Source: Ideonella sp. WA131b (GTDB lineage Bacteria; Pseudomonadota; Gammaproteobacteria; Burkholderiales; Burkholderiaceae_C). Taken from it: a stretch of DNA of 64,000 nucleotides. The notes below the pieces were generated by a model. That model was given only the letters and a program-made list of their open reading frames with translations. It had not been told where the DNA came from and ran no database searches. Location of the stretch: contig JAGTJW010000001.1 in NCBI GenBank assembly GCA_023657425.1, forward strand, positions 248,001 to 312,000, given 5' to 3'. This document shows, piece by piece, positions 8,521 to 17,059 of the stretch. The translations under genes and the position numbers were made by a program. Positions within the stretch are counted from its first letter, which is position 1; each line of letters begins with the position of its first letter.

Positions 8521-9527
8521 GCGCGCCGCCGCTGGTGCAGGTGCGCGATCTGGCCAAGTGCTTCGACGTCTCGGCGCCCTGGCTCAACCGCGTGATCGGG
8601 CGCCTGCCGCGCCAGGTGGTGCACGCGGTCGACGGCCTCAGCTTCGACATCGAGCGCGGCACGACGCTGGCCCTGGTGGGCGAAAGCGGCTGCGGCAAAA
8701 GCACGGTGGCGCGGCTGCTGGTGGGGCTGCACGAACCTTCTGGCGGCGCCATCCACGTCGACGGCCAGCCTGTCACCGGCGCGCAGGCCCTGAAAAGTGT
8801 CGCACGCCGGGCGCTGCAGCGGCGGCTGCAGATGATCTTCCAGGACCCCTACGCCAGCCTCAACCCTCGCTGGAGGGTCGAGGACATCGTGGCCGAGCCG
8901 CTGCGCGAACACGGCCTGGTGGCCGGCCCTCAGGCGCAGCGCGCGCGCGTGGCCGAGCTGCTGCAGCAGGTGGGTCTGTCGGCGGCCGACGCCGCCAGAT
9001 ACCCGCATCAGTTCAGCGGCGGCCAACGCCAGCGCATCAGCATCGCGCGGGCGCTGGCCACGCAGCCGGAGTTCCTGGTGTGCGACGAGCCCACCTCGGC
9101 ACTCGACGTCTCGGTGCAGGCCCAGGTGCTCAACATCATGAAGCGGCTGCAGCGCGAGCGCGGTCTGACCTACCTGTTCATCAGCCACAACCTGGCCGTC
9201 GTGCGCTTCGTGGCGGACCGCGTGGGCGTGATGTACCTGGGTCGCCTGGTGGAGGTGGCGCCCAAGCGCGAGCTGTTCGCCGCGCCGCGCCACCCCTACA
9301 CGCGCATGCTGCTCGATGCCCTGCCGGACGTGCACATGAGTGGCCGCGCCCGCACGCCGGTGCAAGGCGAGGTGCCCAACCCCTTGCTGCCCCCAGGCGG
9401 CTGCAGCTTCCATCCGCGCTGCCCGCATGCCGACACACGCTGCCGCACCGAGCGGCCCGCGCTGGCCACCATCGGTGGCGTGCAGGTGGCCTGTCACGCG
9501 GTGCAGGAGGGCCGGCTGAGCGTGTGA
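8517..9527 (+). CDS. Peptide-type ABC transporter ATPase, DppF/OppF family
   Basis: Second ATPase, 336 residues. Walker A (GESGCGKST), signature (FSGGQRQRI), Walker B ([12 protein letters not shown]), H-loop (ISHNLA) and the C-terminal cysteine cluster ([16 protein letters not shown]) are all present. It starts at an ATG overlapping the previous stop by four bases, so all four transporter genes form one coupled unit. The operon ends seven bases before the convergent lysA stop. No periplasmic solute-binding protein is encoded in the cluster, so the receptor must be elsewhere. Confidence 0.92.
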   Translation: MSAPPLVQVRDLAKCFDVSAPWLNRVIGRLPRQVVHAVDGLSFDIERGTTLALVGESGCGKSTVARLLVGLHEPSGGAIHVDGQPVTGAQALKSVARRALQRRLQMIFQDPYASLNPRWRVEDIVAEPLREHGLVAGPQAQRARVAELLQQVGLSAADAARYPHQFSGGQRQRISIARALATQPEFLVCDEPTSALDVSVQAQVLNIMKRLQRERGLTYLFISHNLAVVRFVADRVGVMYLGRLVEVAPKRELFAAPRHPYTRMLLDALPDVHMSGRARTPVQGEVPNPLLPPGGCSFHPRCPHADTRCRTERPALATIGGVQVACHAVQEGRLSV

Positions 9528-9533
9528 GGGCTC

Positions 9534-10835
9534 TCAGCGCGGCAGCAGCCGCTCGCGCGCGAAGAGCTCGGCCACCGCCTCGCGCTCGCGGATCAGGTGC
9601 ACGGCGTCGCCGTCCACCATCACCTCGGCGGCGCGCGGCCGCGTGTTGTAGTTGCTGGCCATGACCATGCCGTAGGCACCGGCCGACAGCACCGCCAGGC
9701 GGTCCCCGGCGCGCAGGGCCAGCAGGCGGTCGCGGCCCAGCCAGTCGCCGCTTTCGCACACCGGGCCCACCACGTCCCAGGTCCGCGCGGGCTCGTCGTG
9801 GCGCAGGCGGCAGGGCTCGATGGCCATCCAGGCCCCGTACATGGCCGGGCGCATGAGGTCGTTCATCGCCGCGTCGACGATGCAGAAGCTCTTGCCGCCC
9901 TCGTCGCTGGCGCCGGGCTTGAGCACCAGCGCGGTGGCCAGCAGCACACCGGCGTTGCCCACCAGAGAGCGCCCGGGCTCCAGCAGCAGCTCGCGGTGGC
10001 CGTGGCCGCGGGCGTCGATCCGCGCCTGCATCGCCGCCACCAGCTCGGCCGGCTCCGGCGGCTGCTCGTCGGTGTAGGTGATGCCCAGGCCACCGCCGAC
10101 GTCGACGTGGTGGATGGCGATGCCCTCGGCCTCGACGGCTTCGACGAGGTCGAGCAGCCGGTCCAGCGCATCCAGGTAGGGCGCCAGCTGCGTGATCTGC
10201 GAGCCGATGTGGCAGTCGATGCCCTCCACGCGCAGGCCCGGCAGCGCCGCGGCATGGCGGTAGGCGGCCAGCGCATCGCCATGCGCGATGCCGAACTTGT
10301 TGCCCTTCAGGCCGGTGGAGATGTAGGGGTGCGTGCCGGCATCGACGTCGGGGTTGACGCGCAGGCTCACCGGGGCCACACGGCCCTCGCTGCGCGCCAC
10401 GGCGTCGAGCGTGTCCAGCTCGGCCACGCTCTCGACGTTGAAGCAACGCACGCCGGCCCGCAGGGCGGCCCGCATCTCATCGGGCGTCTTGCCGACACCG
10501 GAGAACACCACCTGCGAGGGGTCGCCACCAGCGGCGAGCACGCGCGCCAGTTCACCGCCGGAGACGATGTCGAAGCCGACGCCGGCCTCGGCAAAGGTCT
10601 GCAGCACCGCCAGCGACGAATTGGCCTTCATCGCGTAACACACCAGGTGGCGGCGGCCGTGCAGGGCCTGGCGGTAAGAGGCCAGTGCCGCGCGCATGGC
10701 ACCACGCGAGTAGACGTACAGCGGCGTGCCGTGGCGCGCGGCGAGCTCGTCAAGTGCATGGCCCTCGATCGTGAGCGCGCCGTCGGCGCGGCGCGCCACG
10801 AAGGGAGCACCCGGCAGTCGGCGGGGCGCGCTCAT
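9534..10835 (-). CDS. lysA: Diaminopimelate decarboxylase
   Basis: PLP enzyme (fold III) that decarboxylates meso-diaminopimelate to lysine, the last step of lysine synthesis. The 433-residue protein fits the family. The PLP lysine is in VCYAMKANSS, the HIGSQI motif and glycine-rich DVGGGLGITY follow, and the CESGDWLGRDR segment carries the catalytic cysteine of the partner subunit. The ATG at 10833-10835 overlaps the stop of the small lipoprotein gene upstream; the longer open frame is not used. The lptM-lysA pair facing cyaY is common in proteobacteria. Confidence 0.95.
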   Translation of the reverse strand: MSAPRRLPGAPFVARRADGALTIEGHALDELAARHGTPLYVYSRGAMRAALASYRQALHGRRHLVCYAMKANSSLAVLQTFAEAGVGFDIVSGGELARVLAAGGDPSQVVFSGVGKTPDEMRAALRAGVRCFNVESVAELDTLDAVARSEGRVAPVSLRVNPDVDAGTHPYISTGLKGNKFGIAHGDALAAYRHAAALPGLRVEGIDCHIGSQITQLAPYLDALDRLLDLVEAVEAEGIAIHHVDVGGGLGITYTDEQPPEPAELVAAMQARIDARGHGHRELLLEPGRSLVGNAGVLLATALVLKPGASDEGGKSFCIVDAAMNDLMRPAMYGAWMAIEPCRLRHDEPARTWDVVGPVCESGDWLGRDRLLALRAGDRLAVLSAGAYGMVMASNYNTRPRAAEVMVDGDAVHLIREREAVAELFARERLLPR

Positions 10836-11005
10836 CGCGGCGCCGCCGTCGCGGGTGCGGACGCGGCAGCCGCGGGCGCCGCTGCGCTGGGCTTGGGCAG
10901 CGTCAGCGGCCCCTTCTGCCCACAACCCGCCAGCGCGAGGCCAGCCACCATGACGGCAACGCCGGCAAACCGCGTCGATAAACTCGTCTGAAGCCGATTC
11001 CCCAT
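10832..11005 (-). CDS. lptM: Small LptM-type lipoprotein
   Basis: A 57-residue lipoprotein with an N-terminal hydrophobic segment, a lipobox (LALAGC) and the hallmark sequence GCGQKGPLTLP just after the lipidated Cys. The rest is a low-complexity Ala/Pro tail. LptM (YifL) is known to associate with the LptD/LptE lipopolysaccharide translocon and help its maturation in the outer membrane. The stop overlaps the lysA start by four bases, as in many relatives. Its start codon lies only 12 bases from the divergent cyaY start. Confidence 0.85.
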   Translation of the reverse strand: MGNRLQTSLSTRFAGVAVMVAGLALAGCGQKGPLTLPKPSAAAPAAAASAPATAAPR

Positions 11006-11017
11006 GCCGAGGATTTT

Positions 11018-11398
11018 ATGAGCCTGCCCCCGGGCGCCCCCAAGAGCAGCCTGCCGTCCCTGCTCAGCGATGCCGAGTACCACGAGCGCACGCATGCGCT
11101 GTTGGCCCACATCGAGGCCACCTGCGACCGCTGGCTGCAGGACGACGTGATCGACATCGACACCCAGCGCACCGGCGGCCTGCTGGAACTGCACTTCCCC
11201 GGCGGCAGCAGGATCGTCGTCAACACCCAGCCGCCGCTGCACGAGCTGTGGCTGGCGGCGCGCGACGGCGGCTTCCATTACCGCTGGGACGGCAGGGCCT
11301 GGCGCGACACGCGCGACGGCAGCGAGTTCGTTGCCACGCTGTCGGCGCTGGCCAGCGCGCAGGCTGGGCGCACGCTGGGCTTCGCGCTCAACGCTTGA
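11018..11398 (+). CDS. cyaY: Iron donor protein CyaY (frataxin homologue)
   Basis: Frataxin-like iron-binding regulator of iron-sulfur cluster assembly on IscS. The protein has 126 residues, slightly longer than the E. coli form because of an N-terminal extension of about 15. Typical features are the acidic first helix (DAEYHERTHALLAHIEATCDR is split by less conserved residues), the GGLLELHFPGGSRIVVNTQPP beta-sheet region with its NTQ motif, and HYRWDGRAWRDTRDG. The last 11 bases overlap the convergent mrcA 3' end. Confidence 0.92.
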   Translation: MSLPPGAPKSSLPSLLSDAEYHERTHALLAHIEATCDRWLQDDVIDIDTQRTGGLLELHFPGGSRIVVNTQPPLHELWLAARDGGFHYRWDGRAWRDTRDGSEFVATLSALASAQAGRTLGFALNA

Positions 11399-13787
11399 AC
11401 AAGTCGAGGATCGAGCTGCGCTCCTGCGCCGATGGAGCCTTGGGCAGCGCCTCGCCCAGGCCGACACTGACGATGCCGGCACTGCCGGTGAACTCCTCGA
11501 ACTTCCAGTAGCCGCCCTGCTGCACCACGCCCGCAGGCGGCTCGAACTCCTGCACCGGCACGCCCTGGAGCGCGTGCTGCATGAACTCGATCCAGATCGG
11601 CAGCGCCAGGCCGCCGCCGGTCTCGCGGCTGCCCAGCTTCTTGGGCGTGTCGTGGCCCACCCACACCACCGCGGTGAGCGTGGGCTGGTAGCCGGCGAAC
11701 CAGGCGTCCATCGAGTCGTTGGTGGTGCCGGTCTTGCCGTACAGGTCGGGCCGCTTGAGCGTGGCCTGGGCGCGCGCCGCGGTGCCGCTGCGCGTGACCT
11801 CCTGCAGCAGCGTGTCCATCACGAAGGCGTTGCGCGCCGGCAGCGTGCGCAGCGCCTCGGTCAACTCGGGCGGCCGGGCCTGCAGCAGCACGCGGCCGCG
11901 GGCCTCGGCGATGCGGCTGATCAGCATCGGCGGCACCAGGTAGCCCCCGTTGGCGAACACGCTGTAGGCGGTGGCCATCTGCATCGGCGTCACGGTGCCT
12001 GCGCCCAGCGCCATCGTCAGATAGGGCGGGTGGCGCTCACGATCGAAGCCGAAGTGATCAAGCCAGCGTTGCGTGAACTCGGTGCCGGTGGCCTCGAGCA
12101 CGCGGATCGAGACCATGTTCTTGGACTTGGCCAGCGCCACCTGCAGCGACATCGGGCCCTCGAAGGTGCCGTCGTAGTTCTTGGGCTCCCAGGGCTGACT
12201 GCCGGTGGCGGTGGCGTCGAAGAACAGCGGCGCGTCGTTGACGACGGTGGCCGGCGTGAACCCCTGCTCCAGCGCCGCCGAATAGACGAAGGGCTTGAAG
12301 CTCGAGCCCGGCTGCCGCCAGGCCTGGGTGACGCGGTTGAACTGCGTCTTGCCAAAGTCGAAGCCGCCGACCATCGCGCGCAGCTCGCCGGTCCGCGGGT
12401 CCATCGCCACCATCGCACCCTGCACCTCGGGCAGCTGCGTCAGCCGCCAGTTGCCTTGGGCGCGGCCATCTCCGGTCTGCAGGGCGCGCACCACGGCGCC
12501 GCGGCGTATCTGCCGCTGCGCCGGTGCCTTGGCCGCCAGCCCCGAGCCTACGGGGCGCAGCCCGTCGCCGGTGACGGTGATGACGTCGCCGGACTGCAGC
12601 ATGGCGCGCACCTGTGTGGGCGAGGCCTCCAGCACCACGGCGGCCCGCAGCTCGCCGTTGTCGGGGTGCTCGGCCAGCGCCTCGGCCACCCGGGCATCGA
12701 GCAGCTTTTCGTCGGCGGGCAACTCGACGAAGGCCTCGGGGCCGCGGTAGTGCTGGCGCGACTCGTAGTCCATGAGCCCGCGGCGCAGCGCGTTCCAGGC
12801 CACCTGCTGGTCGGCCGCCTTCACGGTGACCGTGACGTCGAGGCCGCGCGTGTAGGCCTCGTCGCCGTACTGCGCGAACACCAGCTGGCGTGCCGCCTCG
12901 CCGACGAACTCGCCCCAGTCGGGTGAGTCGTCCCGGCGCTGCAGCTTCAGCGGCTGGGCCAGCGCTTCGTCATGTTGCGCCTCGGTGATGAAGCCGCTGA
13001 CAAACATCCGCTCGATGATGTAGCGCTGGCGGATGGTGGCGCGCCGCGGGTTGCTGATGGGGTTGTAGGCCGAAGGCGCCTTGGGCAGGCCGGCGAGCAT
13101 GGCGGCCTCGGCCACGGTGAGCTCCTTCATCGGCTTGCCGAAGTAGATCTCCGAGGCCGCCGCAAAGCCATACGCACGATGCCCCAGGAAGATCTGGTTC
13201 ATGTACAGCTCGAGGATCTGGTCCTTCGTGAGCAGCCGCTCCATCTTCAGGGCGAGCAGGATCTCGTAGATCTTGCGCGTGAAGGTCTTCTCGGTCGACA
13301 GGTAGAAGTTGCGCGCCACCTGCATGGTGATCGTGCTCGCCCCCTGGCTGCGGGCGTCGCGCAGGTTCTCCAGCGCGGCACGGGCCACGCCCCGATAGTC
13401 GACACCGCCGTGCTGATAGAAGCGCGCGTCCTCCGCGGCCAGCACCGCGTCCTTCATCACCTGCGGGATCTGCGCGATCGGCGTGAAGCGGCGCCGCTCC
13501 TCGCCGAACTCGGCCAAGCGCACGCCGTCGGCCGAGAACACGCGCAGCGGCAGCTTGGGCCGGTAGTCGGTGAGCGCATCGATGGCCGGCAGGTTGGGAT
13601 AGGCCACCGCCAGCGCCACGCCCACCAGCAGCACGAGCGCGGCCAGCCCTGCCAGCGCCAGACCTCCCAAGACGGCCAGCCCGCGAGCCACCCAGGCCAG
13701 GGGGCCACGGCGCGCGGGAGGTCTGGCAGCAGGCGGGTTCGACTCGGCGACGTCGGTCATCACGGGCTCGGCGGGCGGGAGCTTCAT
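11388..13787 (-). CDS. mrcA: Penicillin-binding protein 1A (bifunctional transglycosylase/transpeptidase)
   Basis: Class A penicillin-binding protein that polymerises and cross-links peptidoglycan, anchored in the inner membrane. The 799-residue protein has a transmembrane segment near residues 38-62 and a GT51 domain with EDARFYQHGGVD (catalytic Glu119). A PBP1A-specific insert follows, then a transpeptidase domain with SSFK (Ser495-Lys498), SKN (555-557) and KTGT (685-688). An alternative start at the second ATG (13758-13760) would remove nine residues. The gene is divergent from the pilus operon, as is usual in proteobacteria. Confidence 0.95.
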   Translation of the reverse strand: MKLPPAEPVMTDVAESNPPAARPPARRGPLAWVARGLAVLGGLALAGLAALVLLVGVALAVAYPNLPAIDALTDYRPKLPLRVFSADGVRLAEFGEERRRFTPIAQIPQVMKDAVLAAEDARFYQHGGVDYRGVARAALENLRDARSQGASTITMQVARNFYLSTEKTFTRKIYEILLALKMERLLTKDQILELYMNQIFLGHRAYGFAAASEIYFGKPMKELTVAEAAMLAGLPKAPSAYNPISNPRRATIRQRYIIERMFVSGFITEAQHDEALAQPLKLQRRDDSPDWGEFVGEAARQLVFAQYGDEAYTRGLDVTVTVKAADQQVAWNALRRGLMDYESRQHYRGPEAFVELPADEKLLDARVAEALAEHPDNGELRAAVVLEASPTQVRAMLQSGDVITVTGDGLRPVGSGLAAKAPAQRQIRRGAVVRALQTGDGRAQGNWRLTQLPEVQGAMVAMDPRTGELRAMVGGFDFGKTQFNRVTQAWRQPGSSFKPFVYSAALEQGFTPATVVNDAPLFFDATATGSQPWEPKNYDGTFEGPMSLQVALAKSKNMVSIRVLEATGTEFTQRWLDHFGFDRERHPPYLTMALGAGTVTPMQMATAYSVFANGGYLVPPMLISRIAEARGRVLLQARPPELTEALRTLPARNAFVMDTLLQEVTRSGTAARAQATLKRPDLYGKTGTTNDSMDAWFAGYQPTLTAVVWVGHDTPKKLGSRETGGGLALPIWIEFMQHALQGVPVQEFEPPAGVVQQGGYWKFEEFTGSAGIVSVGLGEALPKAPSAQERSSILDLFKR

Positions 13788-13961
13788 TGTGTGGGAAGCA
13801 CGGCCCGCACCATCCCGCGACTTCGCTCAGGGCCTCACACGGCCCTCCAGGCTGGCCTGCATCGAGCGCTTTCGGCTTGTTTCGCATGCTGCGTCCGGCA
13901 CTCCCGGAACGTCAGGATCGGACAACGCCGGAGGCTGGTTTGCCGGTCGTTTTCCACTGGC

Positions 13962-13977
13962 TGGCAAAAGCTTTGCT
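13962..13977 (+). promoter_or_regulatory. Candidate sigma-54 promoter upstream of pilM
   Basis: TGGCAAAAGCTTTGCT has the invariant GG and GC of a sigma-54 (RpoN) promoter separated by exactly ten bases, and matches TGGCA-N6-TTGCT. It sits in the 330-bp gap between the divergent mrcA and pilM starts, reads towards pilM, and would give a leader of about 140 nt. No gene was found in the gap. The match is by eye; no enhancer-binding protein site was identified. Confidence 0.5.
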
Positions 13978-14127
13978 GCTAGGAGCATGGGCGCGCGGCC
14001 GAAACGCTTTGCCTGCACCCCGAGGTGGTGTCAAGCCCGCCCAACGGGGCCCGGTCGCGCACGGCGCGGCGCTATCGTGAAGGCTCTTGCGGAACATCGG
14101 GGTCGGGCAGGCCGAGGAGTGGGCAAC

Positions 14128-15207
14128 TTGGGATTCCTGGACATCTTGCTGGGGCGCAAGCACCCGCCGGTGATCGGGCTGGACATCAGCTCGTCCAGCG
14201 TCAAGCTGGTCGAGCTCGACCAGACCGTGTCGGGCGAGTATGTGCTCGAGCGTTTCGCGTCCGAACCTTTCGATAAGGGATGGATCACAGACGGCCAGAT
14301 CGAGAAGTTCGACGAGGTTGCCGGCGCCGTGAAGCGCGTGCTGCAAAAGAGCGGCACCAAGACGCGCCACGCTGTCCTGGCCATGCCCCAGAGCGCGGTG
14401 ATCACGAAGAAGATCATGCTCCCTGCCGGCCTGCGCGAGGAGGAAATGGAGATCCGGGTCGAGAGCGAGGCCAACCAGTACATCCCGTTCTCTCTGGACG
14501 AGGTGAGCCTGGACTTCTCAGTGATCGGCCCGAGACCCACCAGCGCTGGCGACGTCGAGGTGCTGATCGCGGCCAGCCGCAAGGACCGGGTCCAGGACCG
14601 GCAGGGCCTGGCCGAGGCCGCCGGTCTCAAGCCCGTGGTGCTGGACATCGAGAGCCACGCCTCGCGGCTGGCCATGAGCCGTGTCGTCAGCGCGCTGCCC
14701 AACGAGGGGCGCGACGCGCTGGTGGCCTTGTTCGAGCTCGGCGCCGACACCACGAGCCTGAAGGTGCTGCGCGATGACGAGTTGCTCTACGACCGCGATC
14801 AGGCCCTCGGTGGCAGTCAGCTCACCCAGCTGATCAGCCGCCAGTACGGCTTCAGTTTCGAGGAGGCCGAGGCCCGGAAACTCAGCACGGAACTGCCCGA
14901 AGACTACGAGAACACCATCCTCGCGCCCTTCGTGGACAGCCTCAGCCAGGAGATCGGCCGCGCGCTGCAGTACTTCTTCACCAGCACGCCGCACCACAAG
15001 GTCCACTATGTGATGCTGTCCGGCGGCACCGCCACGTTGCCGGGCCTGAAGGACCGCGTCACCGAACTCACCGGCTTCGCCTCCAGCGTCGTCAACCCCT
15101 TTGAGAACATGCAGCTCGCCGCGGCGGTGCGCGAGAGCCGGGTGCGCCGTGAGGCGCCGTCGTACCTCACGGCCTGCGGGCTGGCGATGCGGAGGTTCCC
15201 GCCGTGA
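14128..15207 (+). CDS. pilM: Type IV pilus inner-membrane platform protein PilM
   Basis: Actin-like cytoplasmic ATP-binding protein that docks the pilus alignment complex through the N-terminus of PilN. The actin-fold phosphate motifs are visible (VIGLDISSSSVKLVEL; ALFELGADTTSLKVL; YVMLSGGTATLPGLKDRV). The start is uncertain. TTG at 14128 gives 359 residues and has GAGGAG eight bases upstream; an in-frame GTG at 14119 would overlap that site. The frame stays open further upstream but only as non-conserved sequence. The stop overlaps the pilN start by four bases. Confidence 0.92.
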   Translation: MGFLDILLGRKHPPVIGLDISSSSVKLVELDQTVSGEYVLERFASEPFDKGWITDGQIEKFDEVAGAVKRVLQKSGTKTRHAVLAMPQSAVITKKIMLPAGLREEEMEIRVESEANQYIPFSLDEVSLDFSVIGPRPTSAGDVEVLIAASRKDRVQDRQGLAEAAGLKPVVLDIESHASRLAMSRVVSALPNEGRDALVALFELGADTTSLKVLRDDELLYDRDQALGGSQLTQLISRQYGFSFEEAEARKLSTELPEDYENTILAPFVDSLSQEIGRALQYFFTSTPHHKVHYVMLSGGTATLPGLKDRVTELTGFASSVVNPFENMQLAAAVRESRVRREAPSYLTACGLAMRRFPP

Positions 15208-15788
15208 TCCTCATCAACCTCCTGCCTCACCGCGAGGTGAAGCGGGCCCAGAAGAAACGCGCCTTCTTCGTCGGCCTGGGCGGCAGCGTCGTCGTCGGGC
15301 TGCTGATCGCCAGCACCTGGTACACCTGGCTGCAGCAGATGACGGCAGCGCAGAACGGCCGCAACGACTTCCTCAAGGCCGAAATCGGCCGGCTCGACGC
15401 GCAGATCAAGGACATCGCCACGCTGCGCCAGGAAATCGAGGCGCTGAAGGCACGCCAGCGGGCGGTGGAAGATCTGCAGACCGACCGCAACGTGCCGGTG
15501 CACCTGCTCAATGAGTTGACCAGCCAGACACCCGAGGGCGTGTACCTCACGGCCATCAATCAGCAGGGCCAGACGGTGACCATCCGCGGCATCGCGCAGA
15601 CCAACGAACGCGTCTCGGAATTGCTGCGCAACACCTTCTACAACTCGCCCTGGCTGGAGAAGCCGGACCTCATTGAGATCAAGGCCACCACGCTGGGCGC
15701 GGGGCGCGAGGCACGTCGCCTGTTCGAGTTCCAGTTGCGCCTGACGCTCAAGCGGCCCCGGCCCGCGGCGCCGGCCAAGTCGTCCTGA
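15204..15788 (+). CDS. pilN: Type IV pilus assembly protein PilN
   Basis: Bitopic inner-membrane protein of 194 residues. It has the conserved cytoplasmic INLLPHRE peptide that binds PilM, one transmembrane segment (about residues 22-43), a coiled-coil stretch (about 50-90) and a periplasmic ferredoxin-like domain that pairs with PilO. It uses a GTG start overlapping the pilM stop (GTGA). Confidence 0.95.
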   Translation: MILINLLPHREVKRAQKKRAFFVGLGGSVVVGLLIASTWYTWLQQMTAAQNGRNDFLKAEIGRLDAQIKDIATLRQEIEALKARQRAVEDLQTDRNVPVHLLNELTSQTPEGVYLTAINQQGQTVTIRGIAQTNERVSELLRNTFYNSPWLEKPDLIEIKATTLGAGREARRLFEFQLRLTLKRPRPAAPAKSS

Positions 15789-15795
15789 GGGCGCC

Positions 15796-16488
15796 ATGGC
15801 CAGGACCGCAACGCCCAGCTTCGAAGCCAGCAGGCTGCTGGCGCATGCCGCAGGCCAGTTCCGCAACCTCAACCGCAAGGAGCCAGGGCAGTGGCCGACG
15901 CTGCCCCGGCTGACCGCCTGGCTGGGCGGGGCGATCGCTGCCGTCGCGCTGGGCTGGTTCATGGTCAACCGGACTGCCACCGCAGAGCTCGAGGAGGCGC
16001 GCGCCGCCGAGCCCCGATTGCAGACCGACTACGTCTCGCGCTTGCGCCAGGCCGTCAACCTCGGCGAGCTGCGCAAGCAGAAACTGCAGGTGCAGGAGTA
16101 CGTGACGCAGCTCGAGAAGCAACTGCCGGGCAAGGCCGAGATGGACGCGCTGTTGTCCGACATCAACCAGGCCGGCCTTGGGCGCGGTCTGCAGTTCGAG
16201 CTGTTTCGCCCCGGCCAGGTGCAGGTCAAGGAGTACTACGCGGAGCTGCCGATATCGATCCGCGTCAACGGCCGCTACCACGACCTCGGCTCGTTCGCTG
16301 CCGACATCTCCAACCTGTCGCGCATCGTCACGCTGCACAACCTGGCGATCGCACCCACCCTGCGCGAGCCCTCGGGCAACTTGTCGATGGAAGCCACGGC
16401 CCGCACCTACCGCTACCTCGACGCCACGGAGATCGCCGAGCAACGGGACGCCGCTGCGGCGCGCAGCAACCGGGGAGACCGCAAATGA
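15796..16488 (+). CDS. pilO: Type IV pilus assembly protein PilO
   Basis: Partner of PilN in the periplasmic alignment complex; 230 residues. A short cytoplasmic part (NLNRKEPGQWPTLPR) precedes the membrane segment (about residues 45-62). A coiled coil and the periplasmic domain with FRPGQVQVKEYYAELPISIRV-like sequence follow. The start lies seven bases after pilN and the stop overlaps pilP by four bases. Confidence 0.93.
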   Translation: MARTATPSFEASRLLAHAAGQFRNLNRKEPGQWPTLPRLTAWLGGAIAAVALGWFMVNRTATAELEEARAAEPRLQTDYVSRLRQAVNLGELRKQKLQVQEYVTQLEKQLPGKAEMDALLSDINQAGLGRGLQFELFRPGQVQVKEYYAELPISIRVNGRYHDLGSFAADISNLSRIVTLHNLAIAPTLREPSGNLSMEATARTYRYLDATEIAEQRDAAAARSNRGDRK

Positions 16489-17036
16489 AGCCCCAGCGCC
16501 CCCGGGTGCCGCATCCGGCGAAAGCCGGCATGCTGCTGGCCGCGGCGCTGCTGGCGGGCTGCAGCGCCGACCACGACGAGCTGCGCCAGTGGACGGAGCA
16601 GCAGCGCCGCGACATCAAGCCCAGCATCACGCCGCTGCAGCCGCCAAAGAAGTTCGACCCCGAGCCCTACACCCAGTCGCAGGCTGTCGATCCCTTCAAC
16701 AGCCAGAAGCTCAGCGCCGCCCTCAAGCAGGAGGCGAGCGCGCCGAGCTCCCTGCTGGCGCGACAGGTCAACCGCCGCAAGGAACCCCTCGAGGCCTTCC
16801 CGCTGGACAGCATGACGATGGTCGGCAGCCTCGTGAGGCAGGGGCAGGGCTATGCGCTGCTGCGCATCGACATGCTGCTCTACCAGGTTCGCGTGGGCGA
16901 CCACATCGGGCAGAACCACGGCCGGATCACGGGGATCTCCGAAACCGGGATTACATTGACGGAGACGGTCCAGGACGCCGGAGGTGAGTGGATCGAGCGT
17001 CCTGCCACACTGCAGCTCCAGGACCGGGCGCGATGA
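16485..17036 (+). CDS. pilP: Type IV pilus lipoprotein PilP
   Basis: Inner-membrane lipoprotein that connects PilN/PilO to the secretin PilQ. From the ATG at 16485 it has 183 residues, with a lipobox (LLAGC) near residue 23. An extended middle region (KPSITPLQPPKKFDPEPY, VDPFNSQKL) is followed by the C-terminal beta domain (MVGSLVRQGQGYALLRID, VRVGDHIGQNHGRI). The longer frame upstream is a shadow of pilO. Confidence 0.93.
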   Translation: MKPQRPRVPHPAKAGMLLAAALLAGCSADHDELRQWTEQQRRDIKPSITPLQPPKKFDPEPYTQSQAVDPFNSQKLSAALKQEASAPSSLLARQVNRRKEPLEAFPLDSMTMVGSLVRQGQGYALLRIDMLLYQVRVGDHIGQNHGRITGISETGITLTETVQDAGGEWIERPATLQLQDRAR

Positions 17037-17059
17037 GGAAATCTGAGGAGCAACCCACG

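Noticed and set aside
14079..14127. Earlier start codons for pilM (for example GTG at 14119)
   Set aside because: GTG 14119 would overlap the GAGGAG ribosome site that is ideally spaced for the TTG at 14128, and the upstream residues are not conserved in PilM. It remains possible but is less likely.
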